From positions 12,534,484-12,598,483 of the forward strand of contig JACSVZ010000004.1 of NCBI GenBank assembly GCA_014706295.1: 64,000 nucleotides of DNA, in the 5' to 3' direction. Of this stretch, positions 1 through 11,550 are shown one piece after another (the first letter of the stretch is position 1; every line of letters starts with the position of its first letter). The notes below the pieces were generated by a model, which saw only the letters and a list, made by a program, of their open reading frames with translations, was not told the DNA's origin and ran no database searches. Both the position numbers and the translations under genes were made by a program. This DNA comes from Lycocorax pyrrhopterus obiensis. Its lineage: Eukaryota > Chordata > Aves > Passeriformes > Paradisaeidae.

Positions 1-3000
1 TTCTGTTGATACCACTACGTGATGGATTTTGGCACTGATCTCTAATGAAAGCTCATTTAGCACAAGGGACTGGGACTCTACAGACACATTCAGCAGGTGA
101 CAGAAATAGAAAAGCGCTCAGGGTATTTGTATTCAGTTTCTAGGCTAAACACAAATAATGCACTGGCCTCTTCTAGTTTAAGAACAGATAATATTTTTCA
201 GTCCTATAGCTTGTAAACTGTCAGGGAAAATGAGGTTTTACTTCAGGTGTATGTTCTTAATTTTTTTTTATGCCATTATAGAAACTTTCCAAATAGGAGG
301 TGACAAGAAATGTCGCTTTTACTACTTATTTGAGCCATTCTCCTGAAATACAGTAAGTGATTTCCCCATACTCTATTCCAGCATCCACCAAATAAATATC
401 CTGGAGCAAGTAGATGATTGGGCATCTTATTTTTAGCATTTGGAGTACAAGCCCACACACCAGGGAATTTTTTAGCAATTGCTTTAATAGTGCTGTGTTT
501 ACAGGAGCAGCGCTGGTGTTATTTATCGCCAACGACTTGCAGAAATTGTTTCAATCTCATTTGCACAATGGATGTGTCAGAAGACCAGTGAGGTCAGGAG
601 TACTGCAGTTAGCAGCACAGGAGGGAGAAAGGCTGATTTCTCTGTGTCTAATCTATCAAATTCTCATTACAAGAGTTTCAGCCTTCTCGCGTCTTGATGC
701 AGTCAAGGGTTTGCTGCTGCTGTCCTCTGCAGCTGGATCTTATCAGCGAGGCAGGCAGGGAAGGCAGCAGCTACTCCAAGAGGGAGTAAAGTCCCCTTAC
801 AGCTCCCTTCTGGCCACTTGCACAGCAGCTCTGTTTAGCCAAAGACAAGCACTGCAGAAAAATGGGTAAGGAAGTTTTTTCATGATGGATGTCAGGCAGA
901 GGATGAGTGCTGCCTGAGAGATATCTCCTCTGCACCAGGCCCTGATTTGGGGAGCTGAGCAGCACTGCCTTTTTTGTCCATGTGGCTAGTGCCTGGTTGC
1001 TCCTGTCCCTGCTCACAGCTCTACATGAAATGCTGTTCAAGCAAAAAGGAGTGTTCAGCATGAAGGGCTAGGAACAATTTATTTGTTGTGGATGGTATTA
1101 CAAAGTTTACGTTCTCTGTTCATCTTTTTATGAAGTGGTCCTTGTTTCTAACTCATGGATGGACCACCCTGCTTGACACAAAATGTCACATCATAGACCC
1201 TCTACTAAACCAGTTCCTGCTCTGTTCCTTGGTTGTTGTGTATTTGTTAGGTGTGAAACTAAGGCTGGAACTTGCTCTGCCTCCCAAATAAAAATCCCTA
1301 AGGACTAGGCTACAGCAGAAAGCTTCCCTGGTGTCCCTTGTCCCCTGAGTCTTTGGACCTGCTTTTGCTGGCATGGGCACGAATCCCACTCTCTTGCCTC
1401 AGGGCAAGTGCTCTCATGATTGGGTTGGCATCCACCTCTGTATTAAGAGGTCAAAAGCAAACCAGTTTCCTGTTCCACATAATTACTTCCTTTCTCCAGG
1501 AGACAGTTTGGTGTCTTCCAATTTTGACATAGCTCTTACAAGCCCATATGTAGCCTGTCTCAGGCAGCAGTGCTGGTATGTGAGTCCTCTTCTTGGGTAT
1601 CTGTCCCTCCATACTATGTCTGGGAGATAGCCAGTAAAACTGTCCATGTATCAGGAGTTTTTAAATGAAGCTTCATTTCTTTTTCTTCTTCCAAAACAAA
1701 ATTCAGAAGCACTGTACGTACCCAGCTCTCCTTGGCAGACATCTGTTCGGGTAGCTCCTCCAACTATAAACTGAGGGTTGGCACATAACTCCTGAAAAGA
1801 CACGATTTCAAAGTTTGCATCACCCTCTCTGGTCTGAAAAGTTCCCTTTTCTTGTTCCTTGTTTCAATATTCAAAAACTACTAAACACTTTCAGCATTTC
1901 TTTAAAAATATATCCTTTCTCCTCTGTCTGACTAACAGGGTCCCAGGACAATACTTCCTTATTAAATTGAGGAGTGCATATATTTTTTTGAGGCAAATCC
2001 TGATGCCCTACTAGGCACTGTCAGTGATACTACTGAGAATTTTTGCTGCTGTGGAGACAGAGGTGAAAATTCACCTCAGTGTTTACATCTTACTTTATCC
2101 TGCTGAGATTTTGGTTCAAGCAACACAAATGAGTTTGTGACTGTGGCTGCTGCCTGTGCCACTGGAACTGTGCTGAGTTTCCAGTGCCAACAGCGTGGAG
2201 GATGTTCCTCCACCCTGACCCTGCTTCCTGGGAGGCCAACCACACAAATGCTTTTATTAGCAACAACCCCCCTTTCTTCCTGGCCCTTTGGAGCCAGCCA
2301 AGTAGGTTATGGCAATGACTGTCACTCCTATCCCAACCCTGAGCTCTCCCACAACTCATGGCCTATATTAGGAAGTTATTATTGTCTCTCTAGAGACAAA
2401 AGCCTTTTCTGTTTTTCTGAGAATTTTCCATGAGCTTCTGGATGGCAGCAAGGAGCGGTTTATAGGAAGCCTAACTTGGCAAGCAGGGTTGAGGACAGTT
2501 TAGGCAGCCACTGGCTCTCCTCGAGAGCAGCAGTTGTCAGCTCTGAGCACCCTGTGGAGAGACAGAGACAACCCAGGACTTCTTGTGTGTGAAGAAGAGC
2601 CAGTTTGTGAATCTCCTCTCCAACAGGCATCATCTCAGCTACATCCGTTCGCTTCTGTCCAGTGGAGAGGGGTCCAGCAGTAGGTTACCCACCACACGGA
2701 AGGTTTTGTGTAGTTTTTTCTCTTCTCCCTCTAAAGTGGTGCACCTGGTGTCAGTCAGCTGCATATGACTTATTACTCACCCAGATACCTGTCCTTCCTG
2801 AGCCACTCCCAAGTGCCACATGCACCTTTCACACAGCTCAGTTTCCCCTCAGGAGTCCCAGATGGGCTGGTCTCTGGCAGGGAGGGCTGGGACATTTAAC
2901 CCTGTTGGATCTCAGCCCTCAGTTATTCCTTACCCTGCTATGCTTGTGGCTGTGTCTATGCCTGCAGCAGGCTCAACATTGTTCTTGTATGAGAAACCCA

Positions 3001-4018
3001 AGTCTAATTTAATGAGTTTTCTAAGGCTGCTCTTCTCCAAGGATAGGCAAAGCCAAGACACACATCCATGGTACTTGCTGAGGTAACATCCAGGTGCCAG
3101 AATGAGGTGCTGATGGAAAAATGGGGTTTCCAGGGGTATTAAACCTCGAGCTACTAAACCTGCAAGTTTCTGGTTTTCACTTTTCAGGTGAAAAAATAAT
3201 GAAACCCGAAGCCTTGATATTTTCTGTTCTTCTCATTCTCCTCTCCTCCACCAGATGGAGGCAAGTAATTTGGGGGGGGTGGGGGGTGGGAGGGGGTGTC
3301 CCAATTTTTTTTACTATTTCATGATGTTGCAAGATGACAAAGGAAAAGTAAGTAGGGACAGAAATAAATGACTGAAAAAATGAGAGTGCAGAAAAATCTC
3401 TGAAGCCCTGATTTTGTGACTTAAAAAAAAAAAATCGTCATCTAATCTTTGCTGATGAAAATTACTTTCCTAGAATCAGAGGCCATTTCTAGTATATACT
3501 TATTTAGGTAATAGCATTTCCAGTCAGTTGCTATTTAACTGTTACAGGCAGTTTGAAGTGAGGCAGAGGATTTTATTTAGGTATGAACGTGATTTCCTAA
3601 GGGGCACAGTGGCAAGTCCTGGGTGTGCGTGCTCTTACAACTGGCAGTCGATGGCACTTGGGGTGGCCGATGGACTGGCTGGATACATGTGGGGCTTTTG
3701 CATCCATCTCCAGATTGGACTTGTAGCTCTCTGGAGCTGGAATGGATAGGAAGAAAGCAGGATGCCATGAAGTAGGTTCCCATGAAGCAGTTACAGGACT
3801 CCCTGCTTTATAATGGGCTTAGAAGATGATGATTTCTTTTCCCACCCCCTTTCCAAACTTGCTTCTACCAACCATGGAAGCAAAGCAAGACAGAATTAAG
3901 ACACAAGACATACAGAAACAGTGGATATTCAGGCTCACCACTGATTCAGCCTGGCTGTTCAGCCGGGCTTTGGTTAGATTTGCACCCAGTGAAATAGGCA
4001 GTTACAGAGCACTCTTAC
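1..4018 (-). other. CAPN8: CAPN8 intron 1 (partial)
   Basis: This stretch lies downstream, on the minus strand, of the CAPN8 first coding exon and is read as its first intron. I looked for the next expected calpain exons (the GGATRTD segment and the Cys active-site segment GDCWLLAA) on the minus strand and did not find them, so intron 1 continues past the left edge. It contains a G-rich tract at 3272-3296 and otherwise no recognisable coding or repeat structure. Confidence 0.6.
3272..3296 (+). repeat. G-rich tract, potential G-quadruplex
   Basis: Four G runs of 8, 6, 3 and 5 bases are separated by single non-G bases. This fits the pattern of four or more G3 runs with short loops. It lies in presumed CAPN8 intron 1, so on the transcribed minus strand it is C-rich. 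The sequence pattern is visible; any structure or function is inference. Confidence 0.5.
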
Positions 4019-4255
4019 CGTGGGGCGCTTCCAGACTATCCCCTGGGTTTTGAAGGAGTATGGTCCCAGGTCCTGGTAGCCCAGAGCAGAAGGACAGGCT
4101 GGGAACTCTTCATCCTTGAACAGTGTGCCAGTCTGCAGGCACTGCTGCTTCAGGGCTTCATAGTCCTGCTTCAAATACTTGATGGCATTGCGGTTGGATC
4201 CGAGCCCATCCGCTGCCGCTCGTTCTTGGCATAGTCTTGCTGTGACCCTGGACAT
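4019..4255 (-). CDS. CAPN8: Calpain-8, first coding exon (partial gene)
   Basis: The minus strand encodes 79 residues starting [20 protein letters not shown] and ending in GIVWKRPT, followed by a GTAAGAG splice donor. This matches the N-terminal anchor region and start of protease core 1 of classical calpains, with blocks such as [16 protein letters not shown]. It resembles human CAPN8 and CAPN2. CAPN8 is preferred because it lies head-to-head with a complete CAPN2, as in human, and because CPSALGY and the Asn of GLGSN match CAPN8. CAPN8 is a Ca2+-dependent cysteine protease, known in mammals from gastric mucosa. The ATG at 4255 is chosen because the homology starts there; the exon ends at the same codon (phase 0, 79 codons) as CAPN2 exon 1. 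The remaining exons are outside the window. Confidence 0.88.
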
Positions 4256-7200
4256 GCTGCCCACCCTCCCAGTGTTGCTGCAGCTCTGCCTTTGCCTCCT
4301 GGCAGAGAGGAGGTGAGTATGGGCAGGCTTGGGTGGAGCCAAGGACTGCCCTAAGTGCTCCAGCAGCCCTGGAGGGAGGAGGCAGCAGGAGTGCAAATAT
4401 GTACCGGGGAGATGGGACGGGAGCCACAGCCATCATGGCTGGGATTATGGGCACTGCCTGCTGCTACTCCCATGGTATTTGCTTTTTTTACTGCCCCTTT
4501 TTAAAATACTCTTTTAGCAAGAAGCCAGGGAGAACTTTTTGCAGACACGCCTGTTAACAGATGGAAAGAGACTGTGTGCATTCCGTGCGCTGAAAGTCAG
4601 GTTTAAGGATCAGCCTTTTAAAAATCCAGGTGAAGATGGTTTAGAACTCTTTTCCTCCTTCTGAGATCAGGCTCTGTGCTGTTGGAGAGTCGTGCAGCCA
4701 CACAAAACCTGGAGCTGGATTTCTGTTGCTACAGCTTACGTGGCTATGGAGATGCCATGGAGTTTTAAAGCTAGGCAAAAGCTGAACCACTTCTGGCTTA
4801 AACGACGAGGTTTTTTTAAAAAGACCCCTCTCTTTGGTACTCTCAAAGCAGTATGAATTTATAATTTAATTTATTAGCCACAAGAGATGTGAGCTTGACA
4901 GAACTAGAGCTGGCCACTTGCAGAGGGCAAGGATACAATCCAGGAGCATGACCTAGGCCAAAAATGGGAAATTGTTTCACTAGATAGGAGGGAAGCTGGT
5001 AAGCCCTGCTACCCCTCTCCAGTGTCACCTTGGGCAGAAGTCACTAAAACATCATCTATAAAAACAGGGTCTTGTCTCAGCTAGTGAGAGATTACCCATC
5101 ATATTTACAGTCTTCTGGTGGTGTTTCCTGCATATAAAATGTTTACAGGCCGAAAACAAAGAAAGCTTTGGGTGCAAAAGGCTTTATAGACCTTAGGAAA
5201 TAATGGTTCCTGTTCTTGTAGGAGAAAAACTCCATTTCTACTCTGGCAACCCCATTTTGTACTGACACAGGGGTGCACACCTCCCTGGCAAGGTGCCCGC
5301 AGATGTCTGGAGGTTCAAAAACTGAAGAGGAAATATTTTCCATGGAGCACAGCTGCTCTCTGCTGTCATCCTGTGTAATGACTGGGATTCCCCAGAAAGC
5401 CACTGTGTGTCCAGCTGAAAGCTGGGTAAACACTAACTTTGTTTGCCAAGGAGCATGGTTGATGACTACCTCTAGGTAAATTTAGACAGAAGGTGTGGGG
5501 AAGGGAAGAGAGAATTTTTAAGGACTGAAACCTGGTGAGATAAGGAGTCCAAACAGAGGCTAGCTGGGTTGCTTGTCTGCAAATATTTGAAGAGAGTGAA
5601 TGCAAAGGAGGAAACAAAATTACTTGGTCAGGCCCAGGTAGTGAAGGCTGGGCTGAGGGAATGAATATATCAGTTACCCTAAAATTAAACTAATACTGTT
5701 GAAATTGAGTAAAGGAAAAGGATGGCCAGCATTTTATCCCTTTTGCATTTCGGTATTTCCAGGTATGTCTGTGTATCGAACCAGAGTGAGGAGTGGAATA
5801 ACAAAAGGCTGAAGGGAGGGTTTTTCTTTCCAGGGTGGATTTGTTTTTCCATCAAACAGACCCGCTCAGGGGTACCCACTTCCTTTGCTCATGAGGCAGA
5901 ATACTGCTTTCTTTCCCACCTTGCACCAGGGCCTTGTGCTGAAAGTTCCTCCTTCCTGTGGTCCAGAGGAACGCTCCCAGTTTGCTGTGATTGCTGTAAG
6001 CTGCAAGTTTGGTAACATTGTTCATGGAAAAGCACGGTGCTCCAGCAATTGGAAAAGGTGAATTTGAACATTTTGAATATTTTGTTTTCCATGCACTTTT
6101 TCAGACATACACTTGATGTGCTGTGTGCTCTGTAACTCCAGTTGCCACTAGAGGTGAGCAGGCACGGCAGGAGTGAAGCCCTGTGCATCACCAGAGTGTA
6201 ACAGGGAAAGACAGACAAAAGGTAGGAGCACCTCCCCTGTGGACACAGGCTGAAAGAACTGGGGTTGTTCAGTCTGGAGAAGAAAAGCCTCCAGGAAGAC
6301 CTTAGAGCACCTTCCAGTTCCTGAAGGAGGCTACAAGAAAGCTGGAAAGGGAATTTTTGCAGGGTTTGTAGTGATAAGACAAGTGGGGATGTATCTTCAA
6401 ACTGACAGACAGGAGATTTAGATGAAACTTTAAGTAGAAATTCTTCACTATAAGGATGGTGAGGCTCTGGTACAGGTTTCCCAGAGAGGATATGGATGTC
6501 CCATCCCTGGAAGTGTTCAAGGCCAGGCTGGATGGGCCTTTGGGAAACCTGTTGTAGTGAAAGGTGTCCCTGCCCATGGTAGGGGGATTGGAACAACATG
6601 GTATTTAGGGTCCCTTCCAACACAAACCATTCTATGATTCTATGAAATACAATCAGATTTTAATAATAAATTTCAGTTTTCACATTTGGAAAGAGGCTGA
6701 GAACAACCCTTTTCTCTGGGGGAGGCTTGGACCAGGTAACCACCCAGTGTGTCCACCACAACTATTTGATTTTAGTGATCTGTAGCACAGCACTTCAAAT
6801 CCATTTTCCAAGCTTGATTAGCAGCAGCATGATTTATTTTGTGTAGAAAGCAATACACAAGCACCATCTAGAGGATATAAAGAAGAGGAAATTATGATGA
6901 CTATATAGTTGACTACAGCAACAGCTGACAGTTGTATTACAGGAGGAAAAGTTTTCTGGTTCCCCATGACTCAAAAACTGCTGCTGAAGTAGCATTAACC
7001 CCTAGGGTTAATAGTTATAACAATTATTCTGGCTTTTGTTGCTCTGGGATTTGCATATTTTTGCCTGGCTCTTCCTGCTTTCCTTTCCCTCTCCCCCTTT
7101 CTTGATGACAGCAAGAGTATGAGTGGAATAGGGAAGAACCAATTAAACCAGGAAAATGCATCACCTGGGTTTCAAAGAAGAGACTGCAAATTCCATGCAG

Positions 7201-10200
7201 TCAGGACTGTTCCGTATATGGGGAAATCTTTAGCAGAAAAGAACTGCCAATTACCCAGCAGTTCCAGATACATTTCTGATATAGTGCATTAGAGAGAAAT
7301 GAGAGGGCTCTCCTGTACTGTAGCACTTGGCTAATGAAGGTTAAATTTGCTTTGCTGTACTGTAGACCCTGCAGCATGAGAAGAGATCAGTTTGATTCTG
7401 AGAGCTTGCCTTCTCCTATTCTAGATGTATGGGCTCCTACCCACCCTATTGCTGTGAAAATGGAGGGACCATCAATAGGAAGACTATTGGGAGCTATGAA
7501 AGTTCCTAAATGTTTGTCTCTAGGATTATTGTTTTAGAGGTTGCAATATTTTATCCAAGTGTTTGGGGAGGGAAGGGTTGCTACAGGCTTCAGCCTGGCA
7601 GGTTCCCTATAGGGAAACACATCTGAAATTAGCTCTGATCCTGCTTGTTTATCTGATAAAAGCCATAAAACTGTTGGTGCTTGAGGAGGAGGAAGATGAT
7701 ATCCTGCAGAGGTAATGTCTGCACCCCAGGTGTGAAGCTCCACAACACAAGTTGGGCTGATCCAGAATGATAGTTCAGCACTATGGGAAGGAAGCTGGGA
7801 AGGATAGCTGAGTTTTGCAGGATGACCCAGGTCTTTCTGACACCTCACCTTGTGATGTTGGGGAAAGCTTAGTATCTCTCCAGATCCCAGCCTCAGACAG
7901 GAAAGCAATTTCCTTCCTCATGAAACATCGCTACTGCTACTGCAAGCCTCTTCCTCTGGGAAACCACCCTCATCCTAGTGAGGACAGGGCAGTTCCTGGG
8001 AAGAAGAACAGGAGCCCAGCAGGTGCATGGGCCCATTCCTCCCTTCCTGAGCTGCTGGCCATTTGTTCCCAGTATCCAAAGGACAGAGGAGCAAGAGGGA
8101 GGAGGGATGGCACAAGGCCGAGCAGTTATGAGTCACTCACAACTGTTGAGTGTGGGCATAGGGAAGGACAACCCGATCCTGCCTGAAACTCCATGCTGTG
8201 AATAGCAGCTGGATGCTCCTCATCACAAACCAGAATGAGCTGCTGCAGCAACAGCTGAAACCACTCACTTGCAAAATGCAAGAGTTGGTGATGTCTTTGA
8301 AGAGCTGCAGGTGTGCAGGGAGATTAAGAAGAAGTCAGATTTCTTTTTCCTTCTGAAGTTGACTGGTTTTAGGGAGACACAACTGGGTAACTATTCATGG
8401 GACTGCTGCTTTTACCTAAGAGCATTACACTGGTCTCACAGTCAAATGGAAATCACCTCTTTCTTTAAAGAAAATGGGCATATTGTGTAAATATGTAGAA
8501 AATGAAGGAACTGGCTCAGGTAGTGCTGAAAAGAACTTCCTTCCCTTTGACTATGGACTCCCATCCACATCTGCTGCTGGGCTGGAAGTCGAAGTAGTTG
8601 ACTTGTCAACTTACCTGGCTGCAGAGGACTTTGTGGGCAGGCTGTTCAGATGGCTGCTGGGACAGCCAGCTTCCCATATAATAAGATAAATTCTGTATTA
8701 CCCCAATGTATCCTTGTCTGTCATTAAACCACATGGGACAGTACGGTCCCTATAAGTTTGGGACCAGTCTAACAAGCCTGGGTGGCAAATATACCTCTAC
8801 CCTGCATTGCCACAGGTACCTTTCCCACTGCTTAATTGAATCCTTGCTGGTTCAGTTTCTTTCTGGCTTTGCTCCCTTCTATTCTGTTTGGCTCAGTCTC
8901 AACCCTCATTGCACCACAGAGACTCTAAGAAAACTCTGGTAGCTCTGACTGAGCAGAGCAGAGCAGCCACGTAAGATTCTTGCATACTTGGTCTTGGTCG
9001 TTGTCCAGCAGAGGCTGTCGGCTGCCAGCAGACCCCAGAGTGATCTTTGAGTATCATCTGTGGGGCACAGGGGAGATGGCTAAGAAAAGCAAAGTAATTA
9101 TATGACATATTTTCAACCCAGCTTAAACTTCTGCATCTGCTGGAAAATAGCTAGAGTAGAGGAGTTCACAAACCAAAACTGGTTTTGTGAGCCAGTGAAA
9201 ACTATTGCTTTGAACTGACTCTGGTTTCCTTTTACCCTGACTCTTGTAAAACCAGAGAAGTCTGACCTGTGGCAGCTGTACAGATTCGAACCACTGCGTG
9301 GAGCCAAAGAAACACTTTTTGAGCAGCTCTACAGCTCCCAGATCCGTCACGTTAGGATGCAGCACAATCCACTGGGAGTTAAACTCCCCGGTGGTGAGAT
9401 GCTGTTGTCTCCTGGCCCAGGAGATGGCCTTGCCTGTGAGATAACTCAGCAGTGCTTAGCAAATCTAAACAGCTGAGCAAAACCATCCTCCAGTGCTACT
9501 CTGTGTCCTGCTCGAGCTTCAGCACAGCCATGCTGGAGACCTTGGCTAAAGGCACACCCTCAATCGAGTGCACACAGCTTGCGGCAGGTGACATTACTGG
9601 ATCTGCTTCCAGCTCTCCATGTGTGATCGATTTCCCACGTGCTGCTAAAAATACCATCATTCCCTTAATAAAGAGGGCCCTTCTGGCCCATAGAGAACAG
9701 GAGGCATCTTCAAAGCACAGCAAAGTTGGACCGTGCCTTGCCAGGTTTGGACAACCAGGCGGTCTCAGGGCTGTTTCCTTGCATGGTCGTGATCTACACA
9801 GACAGGCTGGTGCTGCTCAGACCATTCATATCTAACTTCAAAAAGATTTTGGGGGCCTCCTCTGCTACACTGGGAATGGAGTGGGAAATGCTTAGCTTTT
9901 TTTCCTGTTTAATGGCTTCCTGTGAGCTGTGCAAACATGGTCTGTGCTGAGCTTAGGAAGAGGAATCATAAATGATGGAAGGGCAAAACTACTGAGCAAA
10001 TGGACAGTGCTACACAATGGTTTGGATCACCATGTACCAGCAATGAAGGAAAACTTCCCACCACATCTCAGCAAACTGTACCACCACTAATTTATGATTC
10101 TTTAAGCATTTGTCAAACAATAATGTTCATTTTAGTCAGATAGGATGGCTCCAAACCACTGTTTCATGCATCCAGGGCTTGGAAAACAACGTGCAAAAAG

Positions 10201-11057
10201 AGGTGCCTGTCCTTCCAAGGCAGCTGAGCAGCCACTGTGGGCGGTGGGTGCAGCACGAAAGGCTCACGGTCTCTGTGAGCTGCCCAGGGAACACAGCCTG
10301 GCACCAGCACATCCTGAGTCAGGCCTAAAATATGAAACAAATGGTTTGAATTCTCCCTTGGAGGGTTGCTGTTCTACACGGGTGCCAGCAGCAGCATTTC
10401 AGCCATTCTTGGCAGCAACTCACTGCCGAAACAGAGACGCTGTCTTCCCCCACACCGTGTGTGCATGTTTCGGGGAAACTCGGGGGGAACTCATTGTTTG
10501 TGGTTTGGGCTGTGCACGGGGTGTAGGTGGGCCCATGCCAGCAGTGACAAAACACGTGCTGTGGTTACCACCAGCAAATCAAGCTGGAAGCAATCTCTGC
10601 TACCTGCGACGTTCGAAGTTGTAACAAGGCGACAGCATGGGGTACAGATGTACCATAGTGAGATTTGAGCTACATTAGGTATTCCCCTTTCTTTGTCTTT
10701 TTTTCTCTAAACTTAGAGAATTGATATGGATAGTTCTGGTTTTCACACGGGAAATATCACCTTTTTTGAGCTGGTCCGTACATGTGGCAATACGGGAGCC
10801 AGGGACGGCGCAGGTGTGAAGCTGATGAGGCGCCCAGCGAGGCGGAGATGCCTCTCCATGGAGCAACGAGCTGGAGAGCCCGGGAGGGGAAGCTTCTCCA
10901 CCCGCGACCGCCGGGACAGAGCGGCTCGAGCCAAGCGGGGGGCGCGGCGGGGCTGAGCGGTGGCGTGGCACCCGGTGGAAGGCAGGGCCGACAGGCGGGG
11001 CCGGGATGCGCCGTGCCGGGATGTTGTGTGCCGTGCCGGGGCGGGGCGGTGGCGGCG
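4256..11057. other. Intergenic region between head-to-head CAPN8 and CAPN2
   Basis: This 6.8 kb separates the start codons of two divergently transcribed calpain genes. It holds the 5' UTRs and promoters of both, a CR1 element at 6222-6645, and at its right end the CpG-rich CAPN2 promoter. No protein-like exon with splice signals was found; the open frames here are short and lack recognisable domains. The CAPN8 side has no CpG island and no convincing TATA box. Confidence 0.7.
6222..6645 (+). mobile_element. CR1 non-LTR retroposon, 3' end
   Basis: The sequence has the hallmarks of the avian CR1 3' region: a GTTCAGTCTGGAGAAG block, then GAAGTGTTCAAGGCCAGGCTGG further on, then the terminal ATTCTATG tandem repeat at 6629-6643. 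CR1 lacks a poly-A tail and ends in such octamer repeats. It is 5'-truncated, carries small indels, and is not coding. This is one of the clearest signs that the genome is avian. Confidence 0.9.
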
Positions 11058-11550
11058 ATGGCGGGGATGGCGGCGGCGCTGGCGAAGGAGCGGGCGGCGG
11101 CGGCAGGCGCGGGGCGGCACGACCGCGCCGTGCCCTACCTGGGGCAGCGCTTCGGGGCGCTGCGCCAGGAGTGCCTGCAGGAGGGGCGGCTCTTCCAGGA
11201 CCCCTCCTTCCCCGCCGGCCCCGCCGCCCTCGGCTACCGGGAGCTGGGGCCGCGCTCGCACAAGACGCAGGGCGTCGTCTGGCGCAGACCCACGGTAGGG
11301 CGGCGGGGGAGGAAGGGGGGATCCCCGGTGGCATCGTTCCGCCGTGTCACCCGGCTGTTCTCCTTCCCCCACGCCGTGAATTTGGGTGGATTGAATGGTG
11401 CGGGGGCGGCGGGCCGGGGCGCGGCTGCCGAGCGCGGTGCGAGTCCTCCCCGGGCTGCAGAATCGCGGTGCGCCCGTTTCGTGCAGCTGCGGATGCTCCG
11501 AGCGCCGGAGGCTCCTCTTTGCTCCGGGGACAGGTTGGCAGCGTGGCGTG
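10800..11550 (+). promoter_or_regulatory. CAPN2: CAPN2 CpG-island promoter and 5' UTR
   Basis: GC content and CpG density rise sharply from about 10800, peak around 10930-11300 and fall after about 11550, unlike the AT-rich surroundings. A GC box, GGGGCGGGGC, lies at 11038-11047, just before the start codon. No TATA box is visible, as expected of a housekeeping CpG-island promoter. The transcription start cannot be placed from sequence alone. An upstream ATG at 11006, out of frame with CAPN2, would be in the 5' UTR if transcription starts before it. Confidence 0.75.
11058..11294 (+). CDS. CAPN2: CAPN2 exon 1 (residues 1-79)
   Basis: It begins [20 protein letters not shown] and ends VVWRRPT, followed by donor GTAGGG, phase 0. 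It covers the anchor helix and the start of PC1. The exon is very GC-rich, and several positions usually conserved in CAPN2 carry Ala, Gly, Arg or Pro instead (for example [14 protein letters not shown]). The core blocks [15 protein letters not shown] and ALGYRELGP remain. Confidence 0.96.

Noticed and set aside
1..4018. Further CAPN8 exons
   Set aside because: No segment with the expected calpain exon 2 or active-site motifs flanked by splice sites was found on the minus strand.
5889..6623. 244-codon minus-strand frame
   Set aside because: Its left part is unique sequence with no domain and its right part is antisense to a CR1 element; no splice or family evidence.
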